DNA of 64,000 nt from Savagea serpentis. Its GTDB lineage: Bacteria; Bacillota; Bacilli; Bacillales_A; Planococcaceae. This document shows, in pieces, positions 1 through 8,098 of this stretch. The position numbers and the translations under genes were made by a program. The stretch's first letter is position 1; each line of letters starts with the position of its first letter. The stretch lies in the NCBI RefSeq assembly GCF_015351395.1, contig NZ_JADKPV010000003.1:1-64000 (forward strand), given 5' to 3'. The notes beneath the pieces were generated by a model, which was given only the letters and a program-made list of their open reading frames with translations, did not search any database and had not been told where the DNA came from.

Positions 1-733
1 TATATTATTCAAGCTTATTAATCGTAACATCAAACCTTTCATCAATGGATCGTACGTTTAAATTTTAACAAACCACTGCATACTTCTCATTGTTGTCCAA
101 AATGGAATGAGCTTCTGCCCCTCCCGTTACTCCAGATAGTAAAATAATATAGCAATAGTTTTACCTTCTGCTGTTCGCATAACTCGCCCTACTGCTTGTG
201 CTATATCAATTTTCGATTTATGTGGTTTTAAAACATAACAGCATTTAAATCAGGTACGTCTACATCTTCTGTTTTAAAAAACGAGCATGGGACAGCCCTC
301 GACAATTGTTATCGGGTAATTCGCTCTTTAACCAGTCGATTTCCTCATTTTCTCAACAGCATTCATTGTTCCATCCGCATGTTGAATTTTCTATTTTAAA
401 TTGTCGTCCATATATGTTTTGTTCTATAAATAGATATTCATCTACAACAGTTGAAAACATTTCTGTAATCATTTTGAATCTTTAATTGTGACTGTAAATG
501 CAATTGCTCTTTTCATTGGTAAGCCAAAAGTTTTGTTTGAATCACCATTACGCTTTACAAGACCGTTCCAACAGCTAATGTTTTTTGTTACATCATCAAA
601 CTGTAAGTCTGATGATGTTTTCGAGAACATACCTTGGAATCGTCTTGCTATTACATTTTTACTTTTTATAGGTGAGTATTTTCTCAAAAGCTCTGCAGAT
701 TGCCTTCTATTATGTTGTAAGATATTTTATTAA
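1..733 (-). pseudogene. Decayed helicase C-terminal part, type ISP restriction-system-like
   Basis: Reading the minus strand in all three frames in turn recovers one protein. It runs through a stretch with FDDVTKNISCWNGL, then LPMKRAIAFT, then WLKSELPDNNCRGLSHARFL, then DVDVPDLNAV, then the helicase motif VI-like KSKIDIAQAVGRVMRTAEGK, and near position 1 RSIDERFDVTINKLE. This order matches the C-terminal helicase half of the large predicted helicases found in type ISP restriction-modification and related defence enzymes. Several frameshifts and stops separate the pieces, and no open frame exceeds 72 residues, so the gene is dead. It continues off the left edge. It is either old cargo of the integrative element or a host remnant. 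Confidence 0.7.
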
Positions 734-1067
734 TAGCTCAGCTTATTAACTAGCCTTCTTAATAAACTGTAATATAAAACTAATAATACAGCTAAAAGAA
801 CACTCCATCAATATTCCCTATATATGTGAGAAGCTTGTATTATACTTTAACCAGTTATTTTCTTATTCAGTACGATAGATAATCTGAGAATGAACCTTGC
901 TATAATCAATTAAAAAGAAGAAAGGATGCATCCGTTAAGAGTAACAATCTTTTTGGACACATCCTCGTACGCAATGCTAGATTTATTATATTATCGTACT
1001 ATTTAAAGAGCAATTTAATGTATAAAAATGTTCAAAATCTGACCCGATACGCCTCATTTAGATTTGT
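734..1067. other. Intergenic stretch with one terminator
   Basis: These roughly 330 AT-rich bases between the helicase remnant and the first intact gene hold no open frame with a ribosome binding site. The only structure seen is the hairpin with T-tract at 911-964. No copy of the tmRNA 3' end, which would mark the end of the integrative element, was seen here. Confidence 0.5.
911..964 (-). terminator. Rho-independent terminator
   Basis: On the minus strand GGATGTGTCC (from 964 down) pairs with GGATGCATCC (ending at 924) over 10 bp with two G-U pairs. A T-rich tail covers 923-911. It would end transcription from the gene at 1068-1397. Confidence 0.55.
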
Positions 1068-1397
1068 TTAAGGAGTCATTGCCATCATTGTCATCGCTCT
1101 TAAACCTTTGTGATTACAAGTAATCAGATAAACAATAACATTTTCCTCTCTACTCTCGGACCAACCAACTTCTACTACAAAGTGATTTGCTCTTAACCCA
1201 CAAAAATAACTATCGTCTTTCTCAATCATAGCTACTTCTGTTGCATGAAATTGATTTAGTTCATCTATATGCTCATTTGTTAACTCTTCAATTGAAACTG
1301 AATCTAATACAACAGTAGATCTCATACCTTCATTTTTTTTATCATACAAAGCATTTAACCTATTTTCCAACTCTAATAATTCTCTTTTGTTGTCCAT
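1068..1397 (-). CDS. Hypothetical protein (109 aa)
   Basis: I do not recognise the family. The protein has a charged, probably helical N-terminus (residues 1-25), followed by a region that could be an alpha/beta fold ending in a methionine-rich tail (TMMAMTP). There is no signal peptide or membrane segment. The ATG is preceded by AAGGG about 12 bases upstream. It lies downstream of the zinc-ribbon-like gene on the same strand within the mobile element, and a terminator follows it. The coding potential is plausible because the frame is open with a start site, but no function is offered. Confidence 0.5.
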   Translation of the reverse strand: MDNKRELLELENRLNALYDKKNEGMRSTVVLDSVSIEELTNEHIDELNQFHATEVAMIEKDDSYFCGLRANHFVVEVGWSESREENVIVYLITCNHKGLRAMTMMAMTP

Positions 1398-1584
1398 TTA
1401 CTTCAAACCCTTCTATAATTTGATAAGATAACATTTTAGCTTTATTTAAAATTAGTTTCGAATAATTTTCAAAACTAATAATTACAACTATTATAACTTT
1501 TTTCATAATAATGTTAGAGTCTTTAAACATAACACTATAAGTTACCTACTTCACTGAAAATATACTACGCATAGAAACGGCTCA

Positions 1585-1980
1585 TTATTCTTCGCTAGTC
1601 TCTCGATAATCTAACTCATGTTTTAAATTAACTAAATCAGCTAAATGCCCTTTTAGTCTCCTTTCATAGTGACTGACTTCATAAATGTTCTCACCTTTTT
1701 TCATTGCTTCAATCTGTTCTGCTAGTGCTCTAATTACTTCAAAAAACTCTTCTAAATTTTGATGCTTTGGTTCAGACATCTGATAAATAGATAGGCTTGT
1801 ATCAATAAAGTCTTCCATTACTGCATCGGCTTCACCTCTCCCCCAACCCATTCGTTGATAGTCTGTGCCGCCATCAATAAAAATAGCGTTACATTTACAC
1901 GATCGATTATCATGTCGATGTTTAGAGACAATTACATTATTACACTTTCTGCAGCGTACTTGATTTAAAATAATCTTCAT
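1585..1980 (-). CDS. Small zinc-ribbon-like protein of unknown function
   Basis: The N-terminal 45 residues carry CRKC (residues 10-13) and CKC (28-30), plus SKHRHD and DGGTDYQR segments. This CxxC...CxC pattern is typical of a family of small uncharacterised Firmicutes proteins and suggests zinc binding. The C-terminal half (about residues 85-131) is a charged helix ending in repeated Glu/Arg. The start is firm, with AGGAGG a few bases ahead of the ATG. It lies directly downstream of the relaxase on the same strand, so it may belong to the mobilization operon. Its function is unknown. A DNA- or RNA-binding accessory role is only a guess. Confidence 0.6.
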   Translation of the reverse strand: MKIILNQVRCRKCNNVIVSKHRHDNRSCKCNAIFIDGGTDYQRMGWGRGEADAVMEDFIDTSLSIYQMSEPKHQNLEEFFEVIRALAEQIEAMKKGENIYEVSHYERRLKGHLADLVNLKHELDYRETSEE

Positions 1981-2072
1981 AGAAAAACCTCCTGATTATA
2001 CTTGATATTTATTGTTTCTTACTTTCACTGACAACATGTTTAAAACCAATAGTGAAAGCGTTCATTTAGATA

Positions 2073-3362
2073 CTATTCATAATCAAATCCTTCAATCATA
2101 CGATCAAACTCTTGTTGATTTCTTTCTTTTTGATAGTCATGGAAAGACTTCCTCATGACTTGGTTCAATTGAAAGACTGCTTGCCTGACTTGCATCTTAT
2201 GTCTTTGATCTTGCGATAAAAGTTGATGAATACTTGGTTGCGAATGCTGCTTGCTCTTCTTACTAGTACTAAAAGCAGTTCTTCTTTCTTTTTCGACTGC
2301 TCGCATCGTATGTAAAACCGCATTGCCCATTCGCTCTCGTAAATCATCGAGTTTATTCTGTTTATAACTGTCAAATTGACTATCTGAACCATATAACCGT
2401 TCTGACAGTGCTACCTGTTCATCTAATTGAAGATGAAGTTCCTCGAGTTCTTCTGAGTGATAAGTTGAAAGATATGTGTCTACAAGCTCATCGATGTAAG
2501 GACGAGCTTCATTAACTGTATGATATCTATAATACCATTGATTCATTTCTTTTGGAAGATAATGTAATGCCTGTTCAAAGAGCTGTGAAACCTCTTGTAC
2601 TTCGGTTAGATCAATCGTTTTCGTTTTAGTCGCAGTGTCTCGAATCAGTTCATCAATCCGTTTGTAAGCTTTACTACGGTCAACAATTTGATTCGCTACA
2701 CTCGACCGTACTGCCATTCTTGTTTTATCTTTTCGCCATCCTCTCCTTTGTAAGATAGGCTCTCCTTGTTCATCAAATAACATTTCTTTCGTCTTTTTAT
2801 CTTGTCCATGAACAAGGGGAAGGTGACTCGGATCTAACTCAACTGTGGCGATATGCACATGTATGTTGTCCGTATTATAATGAAAAGATGCAGTCCAAAT
2901 CGGATCATGCATCTTTTCTTCTTCAACCATTTTATTCATCGCCCCACGAACAATTTCTTTCATTTTCTTCTCGTTTAACCAGTGTGTCTCGCCTTTGTAT
3001 AGTCCCTGTTCTTCAAGCCAGTCATTATCAAAACTCAACACGTCTTTCCAAAGAGGAGACCCTTTTTCTTCTGCTTGGGCATACAACTCTCTCACTTCTT
3101 CCAATCTCTCTTCTGCGATTACATCTTCTTCTGCCGAGAAGAGTTGACCATTTTTCATCTCATCTTTCATATAGTCCATGTAACTATGAAAGACTCCTTC
3201 CACTTGGTTCATCTCCGACAATTGGAGTGGTTGCTCTTTCTTGTCTTTAGCATCCTCACGATCAATATAGGAAACGTATCCTCCATATTTTTTAGTAGTA
3301 GCCTTTGGATTTGGACAATCAAAATCCATCATGAGATTGACAACTGGAGTAATTTTTGACAT
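2073..3362 (-). CDS. MobP2/MobL-type relaxase
   Basis: This is the DNA relaxase of a mobilizable element: it would nick one strand at oriT and pilot it into a recipient cell. The N-terminus (MSKITPVVNLMMDF, then GGYVSYIDRE around residues 27-36) matches the start of MobP2-family relaxases and offers tyrosines that could attack the DNA. The metal-binding histidine triad reads HYNTDNIHVHIA, with H161, H168 and H170. The rest is mostly helical and charged. The length of 429 residues is normal for the family. A GAGG site precedes the ATG. Two small RHH-like genes sit immediately upstream and the oriT-like repeats lie ahead of those. The family assignment is from motif recognition. Confidence 0.85.
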   Translation of the reverse strand: MSKITPVVNLMMDFDCPNPKATTKKYGGYVSYIDREDAKDKKEQPLQLSEMNQVEGVFHSYMDYMKDEMKNGQLFSAEEDVIAEERLEEVRELYAQAEEKGSPLWKDVLSFDNDWLEEQGLYKGETHWLNEKKMKEIVRGAMNKMVEEEKMHDPIWTASFHYNTDNIHVHIATVELDPSHLPLVHGQDKKTKEMLFDEQGEPILQRRGWRKDKTRMAVRSSVANQIVDRSKAYKRIDELIRDTATKTKTIDLTEVQEVSQLFEQALHYLPKEMNQWYYRYHTVNEARPYIDELVDTYLSTYHSEELEELHLQLDEQVALSERLYGSDSQFDSYKQNKLDDLRERMGNAVLHTMRAVEKERRTAFSTSKKSKQHSQPSIHQLLSQDQRHKMQVRQAVFQLNQVMRKSFHDYQKERNQQEFDRMIEGFDYE

Positions 3363-3396
3363 GTGACGAACACCTCATGTTCATTTAATGATTTCC

Positions 3397-3801
3397 TTAA
3401 CTATATTTTTTCTGTTGCATTTTTAAGATTCGATTTTGAATATTCGCTTCTGCTAAAGATACTTCATTTGATTTTTTGACATCTGACGTTAATAAATTCC
3501 CCGTTCCTTTTTCAAGGTATTGATTGTTCCAAAATTCGATTTGCATTTGACTTTCTTTTGAAATTTGGTTGACTCCCAACTTAATCTTTTTTAATTCATT
3601 ATTTATTTCTTTTTGATAATCTTCAAACATCTTCCCCATCGCTTCATAGAATCCAACGTATTCAGCACCTTCATTTTTAATAAAATAATCGACAGTCATA
3701 GCCATAAATTGTGATTGACTCACATGTAAATGTTGCGCATATCTTTTAATCTTCTGATCCATTTCTTCTGTAAATCGAAATAACTTTTGTACCTTGCTCA
3801 C
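3397..3801 (-). CDS. Mobilization accessory protein, ribbon-helix-helix-like
   Basis: A 134-residue protein whose first 45 residues (KLFRFTEEMDQKIKRYAQHL, then HVSQSQFMAMTVDYFI) have the strand-helix-helix pattern of ribbon-helix-helix DNA-binding domains. The rest is a long charged helix, probably a coiled coil. The start is a GTG whose last bases overlap the TGA of the upstream gene, with GGAGGG about 8 bases ahead. Translational coupling with the neighbour is likely. Its place between another RHH-like gene and the relaxase points to a MobC-like relaxosome accessory that binds oriT and helps the relaxase nick. Confidence 0.7.
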   Translation of the reverse strand: MSKVQKLFRFTEEMDQKIKRYAQHLHVSQSQFMAMTVDYFIKNEGAEYVGFYEAMGKMFEDYQKEINNELKKIKLGVNQISKESQMQIEFWNNQYLEKGTGNLLTSDVKKSNEVSLAEANIQNRILKMQQKKYS

Positions 3802-4139
3802 TCTAGAATCCCTCCTTCATTTTCAATTGTGTATCTTTGAATAATTTGTTCGAGTTCTTGTACTTCCATGCCAGTTAGTAACGCAGTTAAAATCATTTGT
3901 CGATCCACGACTTCTTCCACTCTTGCTATTTTCTTCGTTTGAATTTCAAGCAATAATTTGATATCCGTTAATACATTTGCATATGCTTTTCGATCCTCTT
4001 CTAACAGTCCATCACGTGCATATTTTTCTAATATTTGCTTTCCAAGTTGTGAACGACTCGTCCCTAATTGTCTCGCTTTCTCATCGATTTTCTTCACTGC
4101 AATTGCATCTACACCTCGAATCAGTACATCCAACTTCAT
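3798..4139 (-). CDS. Mobilization accessory protein, ribbon-helix-helix-like (first gene)
   Basis: A protein of 113 residues with an N-terminal KLDVLIRGVDAIAVKKIDEK segment followed by ARQLGTSRSQLGKQILEKYA, the classic beta-strand plus two helices of an RHH/MobC-like DNA-binding domain. The C-terminal part is a helical region. It is the first gene of the mobilization operon and ends inside the start of the next gene (GTGA overlap). An AAAGGAG site lies very close to the ATG at 4139, and a GTG one codon earlier is possible. It probably binds the repeats or hairpins just upstream and may also control its own operon. Confidence 0.68.
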   Translation of the reverse strand: MKLDVLIRGVDAIAVKKIDEKARQLGTSRSQLGKQILEKYARDGLLEEDRKAYANVLTDIKLLLEIQTKKIARVEEVVDRQMILTALLTGMEVQELEQIIQRYTIENEGGILE

Positions 4140-4201
4140 CACTCCTTTCGATAAAACTAGTTAAACAAGAGCTTTAAGTAATTGGTTAAATAAGAGCATA
4201 A

Positions 4202-4373
4202 GGACAAAGTGTTATCACATGCTGTGATATCCTCGGCAGTGCCGAGTTTTGTCTGTGTACAGCGTTTTTCAATTTTATATCGCTTTGCTATCGGTATTTT
4301 TGGTTGAACTATCACTTTGATAGCATTATTTTCAAACTTTCTATCACATTGCTATCGGTTTTTATGCTGATTT
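4202..4373. other. Candidate oriT / relaxosome-binding region
   Basis: This non-coding stretch ahead of the mobilization genes is dense in symmetry. TATCACA-TGC-TGTGATA is a perfect 7-bp stem at 4214-4230. CTCGGC-AGT-GCCGAG is a perfect 6-bp stem at 4233-4247. Three related units begin at 4278, 4310 and 4342, exactly 32 bp apart. Position next to the relaxase operon and stacked hairpins plus direct repeats are what relaxase origins look like. The nick site itself cannot be assigned from sequence alone. Confidence 0.6.
4278..4373. repeat. Three degenerate 32-bp tandem repeats
   Basis: Units start at 4278 (TATCGCTTTGCTATCGG), 4310 (TATCACTTTGATAGC) and 4342 (TATCACATTGCTATCGG). The first 15-17 bases are conserved and the remainder is AT-rich filler, with an exact 32-bp period, close to three helical turns. 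This suggests binding of a protein to one face of the DNA, as with iterons or oriT accessory sites. Confidence 0.7.
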
Positions 4374-4543
4374 CACTTGCCTTTTTTGAGTTTACTTTCA
4401 TTTTAAAACCATTTTCGGCTCTTTTATCCCATCCCTCACTTTTGATTGAACTGCTAATTCATTTTGTATTTCTCTTCCTACTTTTTATTTTTTATCGATT
4501 CATTTGTATTGAAATTTCTGACGAATCTACACTTAAAAGATAG
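4364..4543 (+). CDS. Possible small two-span membrane protein
   Basis: An open frame of 59 residues from the ATG at 4364 (79 residues if the TTG at 4304 is used) is strongly hydrophobic. It has two stretches, about residues 1-20 and 29-49, that could span the membrane, and a charged end (EISDESTLKR). It runs opposite to its neighbours and its start lies in the last 32-bp repeat. No convincing ribosome binding site is visible, and AT-rich DNA readily gives such frames, so it may not be a gene. If real it could be a small membrane protein of the element. Confidence 0.25.
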   Translation: MLISLAFFEFTFILKPFSALLSHPSLLIELLIHFVFLFLLFIFYRFICIEISDESTLKR

Positions 4544-4639
4544 CTGGGAAAGAAATAAAAAGATATTGTATAGGATTTTAAATTCAATAGACTCTACTTC
4601 TTCATTCTCTTATTGGATAAATATTAGTGATATCCTCTT

Positions 4640-5014
4640 TTATATGACTTGTGATACTTGTCCCATTTCAACTTCATTAAACTTCGAAAAAATTATGAAA
4701 GGCTCAATGTCAGTAACAGTAATATGTTGATTGGATTGGATGAACTCTTTTTCTAATTCATATAAATGCTTATAGGCATAGTTGAGCAACATTACCCCAT
4801 CAGTAATATTTTGAGATAAACTATCATGCTGAAATCGATTTTGAAGCCCTGAGATGCACCTTGTAACTACTGAATCCAATTCGAATAGTTTTATGCAGTC
4901 TCTAATAACAAACCCTTCTTCCACTCCTTTAAATGCGATGAACGGATTAAGTAAATGATACAATTCAATAAAACTTGATTTTTCTTTTACGAACGTTGCA
5001 ATTTTCAGATACAT
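4640..5014 (-). CDS. Hypothetical protein (124 aa)
   Basis: I do not recognise the family. The sequence looks globular and mainly helical, with two cysteines and no membrane segment or known motif. The start is well supported: AGGAGG lies 6-8 bases before the ATG, and the start overlaps the last codons of the ArpU-like gene upstream, so the two are probably translated together. It lies between the replication/regulation genes and the oriT-like region of the mobile element. No function is proposed. Confidence 0.6.
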   Translation of the reverse strand: MYLKIATFVKEKSSFIELYHLLNPFIAFKGVEEGFVIRDCIKLFELDSVVTRCISGLQNRFQHDSLSQNITDGVMLLNYAYKHLYELEKEFIQSNQHITVTDIEPFIIFSKFNEVEMGQVSQVI

Positions 5015-5508
5015 TTTTCTTCCTCCTTTAATTTTTTGTGTTCAGCTTGATACAATTTCATTCCGAGCATCTCCAATGCTTTTGGTTTTAAGCGATAATA
5101 AGTTGCTCTTGAATAGCCCAATGTGTCATACACATAATCATCGTTATAAAGCTTGCCATTTCTTCCTCTTGTTAAATATCTCAATTCGATTAATTCTTGA
5201 TAATCTTCAGGTAGTTTTTTTAATACTTCATGAAAAGTAGCAATCCACTCTTCAGCACCTAGCTTCTTTAGCGTTAACTCTTCGACTTTACTTTTATTTG
5301 ATGCTTGTTTTGAGATAGGAGTATCTGCATACATGGTCGTGAGTGAACCAATCTCGACCATACTTGCCATTCGCTGCATGATAAAATACCGCTCTAACCA
5401 AGCCTGCTCACAATATTTGATAAAGAACTTTTTTTGATCAATCAATATATCTTTTACTTGATCGTAATTAAATTCTTGAATGACGTGTGTTTGTACATAA
5501 TTTAACAA
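5005..5508 (-). CDS. ArpU-family phage-type transcriptional regulator
   Basis: A 167-residue protein whose C-terminal half contains LPEDYQELIELRYL and GYSRATYYRLKPKALEMLG. This is the sigma-region-4-like helix-turn-helix of ArpU-family regulators, which control late genes in phages and transfer or other genes in mobile elements. Translation probably begins at TTG (5508), preceded by AGAGGTGATC. No usable ATG lies near. It is followed with overlap by a hypothetical gene. In this element it may activate the mobilization genes downstream, which is inference from position. Confidence 0.72.
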   Translation of the reverse strand: MLNYVQTHVIQEFNYDQVKDILIDQKKFFIKYCEQAWLERYFIMQRMASMVEIGSLTTMYADTPISKQASNKSKVEELTLKKLGAEEWIATFHEVLKKLPEDYQELIELRYLTRGRNGKLYNDDYVYDTLGYSRATYYRLKPKALEMLGMKLYQAEHKKLKEEEKCI

Positions 5509-5562
5509 GTGATCACCTCTTCACTGATTGACGTCAGCACTAATATTTGTTTTACTTGTTAG

Positions 5563-5590
5563 TAATATGATTTCGCCAAAAATCATATTA
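5563..5590. repeat. Perfect 11-bp inverted repeat
   Basis: TAATATGATTT at 5563-5573 and its exact complement at 5580-5590 flank a 6-base loop (CGCCAA). It covers the last codons of the gene ending at 5583 and lies ahead of the ArpU-like gene. It has no T-tract, so it looks more like an operator or messenger-end structure than a terminator. Confidence 0.5.
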
Positions 5591-5828
5591 CATTGCGCTC
5601 CTGCCAAGGGGGTGCTTTTTTTGTATTGCACGTTTTGAGCATTACAAAATCTTGAATGATAAAATAGTCCTTTCCAAAATAAAAATCTCCTTCTATTCTC
5701 GATCGTCTTGTTGTTTCATACACTTCATCCTTGCTGTAGCAGATTGTCTTATACTTTTCTTCTCCATCTTTGAGCCAAACAACAATCGCAAAAGGTTGCG
5801 AATCAAAACCAATCATTTCTGTAGCCAT
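5583..5828 (-). CDS. Hypothetical protein (81 aa)
   Basis: A small soluble protein with alternating hydrophobic and charged residues (PFAIVVWLKDGEEKYKTI, then DFYFGKDYFIIQDFVML) suggesting a compact beta-rich fold. I do not recognise it. The ATG at 5828 is chosen because GAGGTGAT lies 5-7 bases ahead. A GTG three codons earlier is possible but overlaps that site. It follows the DnaC-like gene by about 20 bases, so it is probably in the same replication operon. Confidence 0.55.
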   Translation of the reverse strand: MATEMIGFDSQPFAIVVWLKDGEEKYKTICYSKDEVYETTRRSRIEGDFYFGKDYFIIQDFVMLKTCNTKKAPPWQERNVI

Positions 5829-5846
5829 TTTTATCACCTCACTTTT

Positions 5847-6641
5847 CTATTTCTTAAGATGCCTTCTCCTAAAATCTTCTCCATGCATTTTAAAAATCTC
5901 TGCCTGATCCATTAGGCGACTTAAATTTCTTTCGCCAATAGCTCTTTTCAACTCTTCTGAACCCAAATTTGTTGTATAAATATTGTATTTATTTAATCTA
6001 CTGTCTAAAACTTCAAATAATTTTGTTTTGCCCCATTCACTTGTCGAAGCATTATCAGCTCCGATGTCATCTAAAATTAATAAATCAACTTTTGTGATGC
6101 GATTCATTAAACTAGTTTCCGAAAAATGAGAAGTTTGATTGTAACTCGCTTTTATTTTCGTTAACATTTGCGGTAAGTTAATAAACATAGCCGTATAGCC
6201 AATGTTAGCGACATGTTTTGCGGTTGCATATGCCAAGTGCGATTTTCCGATTCCATATGTGCCAGTGAATATAAATGTTTGTTTTGACTCACTTTTCGGA
6301 TCAAAATGGAGTGCAAATTCATAAACAACGTCTCTTACTCTCTTAAACTCACTATCTATCACTTCAAAATTTTCAAATGCAGCTTGTTTTAAGTCATCGT
6401 TGACTAGTGATACATTATTTAAAAATACTTGAGCATGTGTTATTTCTGCTTGCTTTGCTAGCTTTAGATCCTCACATTTGCACCCTTTATTAATGATGGC
6501 AGTCTCGCCTTTACGAGGTCCACCTGGCAAAATTATTTCAACCACTTGAACAACTTGATTACATTTACATTTTTTTGTTTCTACTATTTTTTCTTTGGTG
6601 ACTATCTTCAACATCGGATGTAACTCTTTGACTGATTTCAT
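5847..6641 (-). CDS. DnaC/DnaI-like helicase loader, AAA+ ATPase
   Basis: This would load the host replicative helicase at the origin opened by the neighbouring replication protein. Walker A is GTYGIGKS (residues 127-134) and Walker B is LILDD (188-192), as in DnaC, DnaI and IstB-type ATPases. The N-terminal 60 residues carry CKC (25-27) and CKC (54-56), a likely zinc-binding module like that of DnaI and phage loaders. The length of 264 residues fits. GGAGGG precedes the ATG. It follows the replication protein by 17 bases. Finding a replication initiator and loader on an integrating element suggests replication after excision. Confidence 0.82.
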   Translation of the reverse strand: MKSVKELHPMLKIVTKEKIVETKKCKCNQVVQVVEIILPGGPRKGETAIINKGCKCEDLKLAKQAEITHAQVFLNNVSLVNDDLKQAAFENFEVIDSEFKRVRDVVYEFALHFDPKSESKQTFIFTGTYGIGKSHLAYATAKHVANIGYTAMFINLPQMLTKIKASYNQTSHFSETSLMNRITKVDLLILDDIGADNASTSEWGKTKLFEVLDSRLNKYNIYTTNLGSEELKRAIGERNLSRLMDQAEIFKMHGEDFRRRHLKK

Positions 6642-6658
6642 TTTTTCCCTCCTTCAAT

Positions 6659-7594
6659 TTAAAAACCATAATCATATTCGACTGACGAATCTTCTTCTTT
6701 TTCTTTTTTTATCCTTGCACCTTGATTCAAATACGCTTCAAATTTCTCACTATTGAATAACGTTGAAGGTCGAAGGTATTGCTCCATCTTTGTACCAATC
6801 CACTCTTCCACTTTTATATCAATCACTTGTTTAAAATCATCAAAATCATAACCTTCAGATATTCTTCCATTAATATATTTTTGATTACTCTTTGAATCAT
6901 ACTTGTATCTCTTTTTTGTTTTATCATTTAAATAATCAATTATTATTTTGTATATGGATATATCTTCTGAAACAACATTATTATTTTCTGTAGTAATTTT
7001 TGTAGTAGTCTTTGTAGTAATCTCTGGTATTGCTTGCTCATCTTGAGCATTCGATTGCTCATATTGGACTTTCGATTGCTCATATTGAGCCTTCGTATGC
7101 CCATATTGGACTTTCGATTGCTCATTTTGAACTTCGGACTGTTCAAAATAACTATTAGGTAAAGAATAACCTTCTAGGGAATAACCTAACTCAATAAGTT
7201 TCTGGTTAATAAATTGCAAGTCTACTCGATATTGCCATGTCTTATCCCACTTATATTTTGGATTTCTTCTACGGTTCACAAACTTTTTATCAACTAGATT
7301 TTTTAATACACGATCCATTGTTTGTCTGCTAATTGTTAACATAGTTTCATCTAACATTTCCTCAGCCGTTTTATAAATCCAACCATTAAGCAATGTAGAT
7401 TTTGCTTCTTCTGGACTCATCACTGAACCATCATTATATCTTTTAGATCGCTCAATCTCTTCTTTCAAAAAGCTATCAGAGTCTTTGACTCTTTCACTCC
7501 AATATATAAATTGATTTAATACTATCGCTTCATTTACCTCATTAGTTAATTTTACTAATTCTTCTTTTATTAATGCTCTTTTCAGTTTTTTCAT
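6659..7594 (-). CDS. Phage-type replication initiator with conserved C-terminal domain
   Basis: The N-terminal 120 residues look like a winged-helix replication domain (ISRQTMDRVLKNLVDKKFVN). Residues 151-185 are five 7-residue repeats built on EQSKVQY. The C-terminal part, with IIDYLNDKTKKRY, then DFDDFKQVIDIKVEEWIG and YLRPSTLF, matches the conserved C-terminal domain of many phage replisome organizers (the Phg_2220_C type). The protein would melt or bind the origin and recruit the loader encoded next door. AAAGGAG lies about 12 bases from the ATG. Binding sites may be inside the gene itself, as in several phages, but I could not prove them. Confidence 0.75.
   Translation of the reverse strand: MKKLKRALIKEELVKLTNEVNEAIVLNQFIYWSERVKDSDSFLKEEIERSKRYNDGSVMSPEEAKSTLLNGWIYKTAEEMLDETMLTISRQTMDRVLKNLVDKKFVNRRRNPKYKWDKTWQYRVDLQFINQKLIELGYSLEGYSLPNSYFEQSEVQNEQSKVQYGHTKAQYEQSKVQYEQSNAQDEQAIPEITTKTTTKITTENNNVVSEDISIYKIIIDYLNDKTKKRYKYDSKSNQKYINGRISEGYDFDDFKQVIDIKVEEWIGTKMEQYLRPSTLFNSEKFEAYLNQGARIKKEKEEDSSVEYDYGF
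7040..7144. repeat. 21-bp tandem repeats inside the replication gene
   Basis: Five units of 21 bp encode the heptads EQSEVQN, EQSKVQY, GHTKAQY, EQSKVQY and EQSNAQD. On the plus strand the recurring core is GATTGCTCATATTGGAC. Repeats here could be origin iterons embedded in the gene as well as a protein linker. Confidence 0.75.
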
Positions 7595-7646
7595 TAATAA
7601 TTATTACTCCTTTAATCAATGTGTTGAATCCTCCTAATGTTTTAAC

Positions 7647-7928
7647 TTAAATGATATTTTTTTCAAAAAAATTGTCGATATCCACTTTTCTGATATATTG
7701 CATCCCATCAATATCAACTACTGGTAACCCTGCAATTAAAAATCTTTTTAAAGTATTAAAACTTACTCCTATATATTCAGCAGCTTCTTTTTTATTAAAA
7801 TATTGTTTTACAGTTTCTTTTGTTCGTAGGTCATTTACTGCCTTTTCGGCTAGTTCTCTAAACAAATTCTCTAACTCTTGCAAACTATCATTTGAAAAGG
7901 TTATAGGTAGCAACATCTTATGAGTCAT
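7647..7928 (-). CDS. Excisionase-like helix-turn-helix protein
   Basis: A 93-residue protein. Its second half, FNKKEAAEYIGVSFNTLKRF then GLPVVDIDGMQYIRKVDIDN, is the winged helix-turn-helix of the excisionase/MerR-like (HTH_17) family. The first 40 residues are a charged helix. AGGAGG is placed well ahead of the ATG. It is divergent from the Cro/C1-like regulator across a 170-bp region holding an inverted repeat. With the integrase two genes away it probably directs excision of the element, though such proteins can also act as regulators of replication genes. Confidence 0.7.
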   Translation of the reverse strand: MTHKMLLPITFSNDSLQELENLFRELAEKAVNDLRTKETVKQYFNKKEAAEYIGVSFNTLKRFLIAGLPVVDIDGMQYIRKVDIDNFFEKNII

Positions 7929-7949
7929 TTCTTCACCTCCTTATTTTTT

Positions 7950-7983
7950 AATCTATAAAACAATAAATATTATTCTATAGATT
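7950..7983. promoter_or_regulatory. Candidate operator between excisionase and repressor genes
   Basis: AATCTATA at 7950-7957 and TATAGATT at 7976-7983 form a perfect 8-bp dyad, centred in the divergent intergenic region just ahead of the excisionase-like gene. It is a natural binding site for the Cro/C1-like regulator. A TATAAT at 8066-8071 could be the -10 box of that regulator gene. Confidence 0.45.
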
Positions 7984-8098
7984 AAATATAATATACATGT
8001 GATTGTATAACGAGTCAAATTTTAACTTACTCATACACATATTCTTATTTCTACTTGTAATGATGTATAATTAAATAAAATGAAACGGAGGGATTTAT

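Noticed and set aside
4464-4730. An 88-residue frame on the plus strand between the oriT-like region and the hypothetical gene
   Set aside because: It overlaps the well-supported minus-strand gene at 4640-5014 and has no ribosome binding site or recognisable composition.
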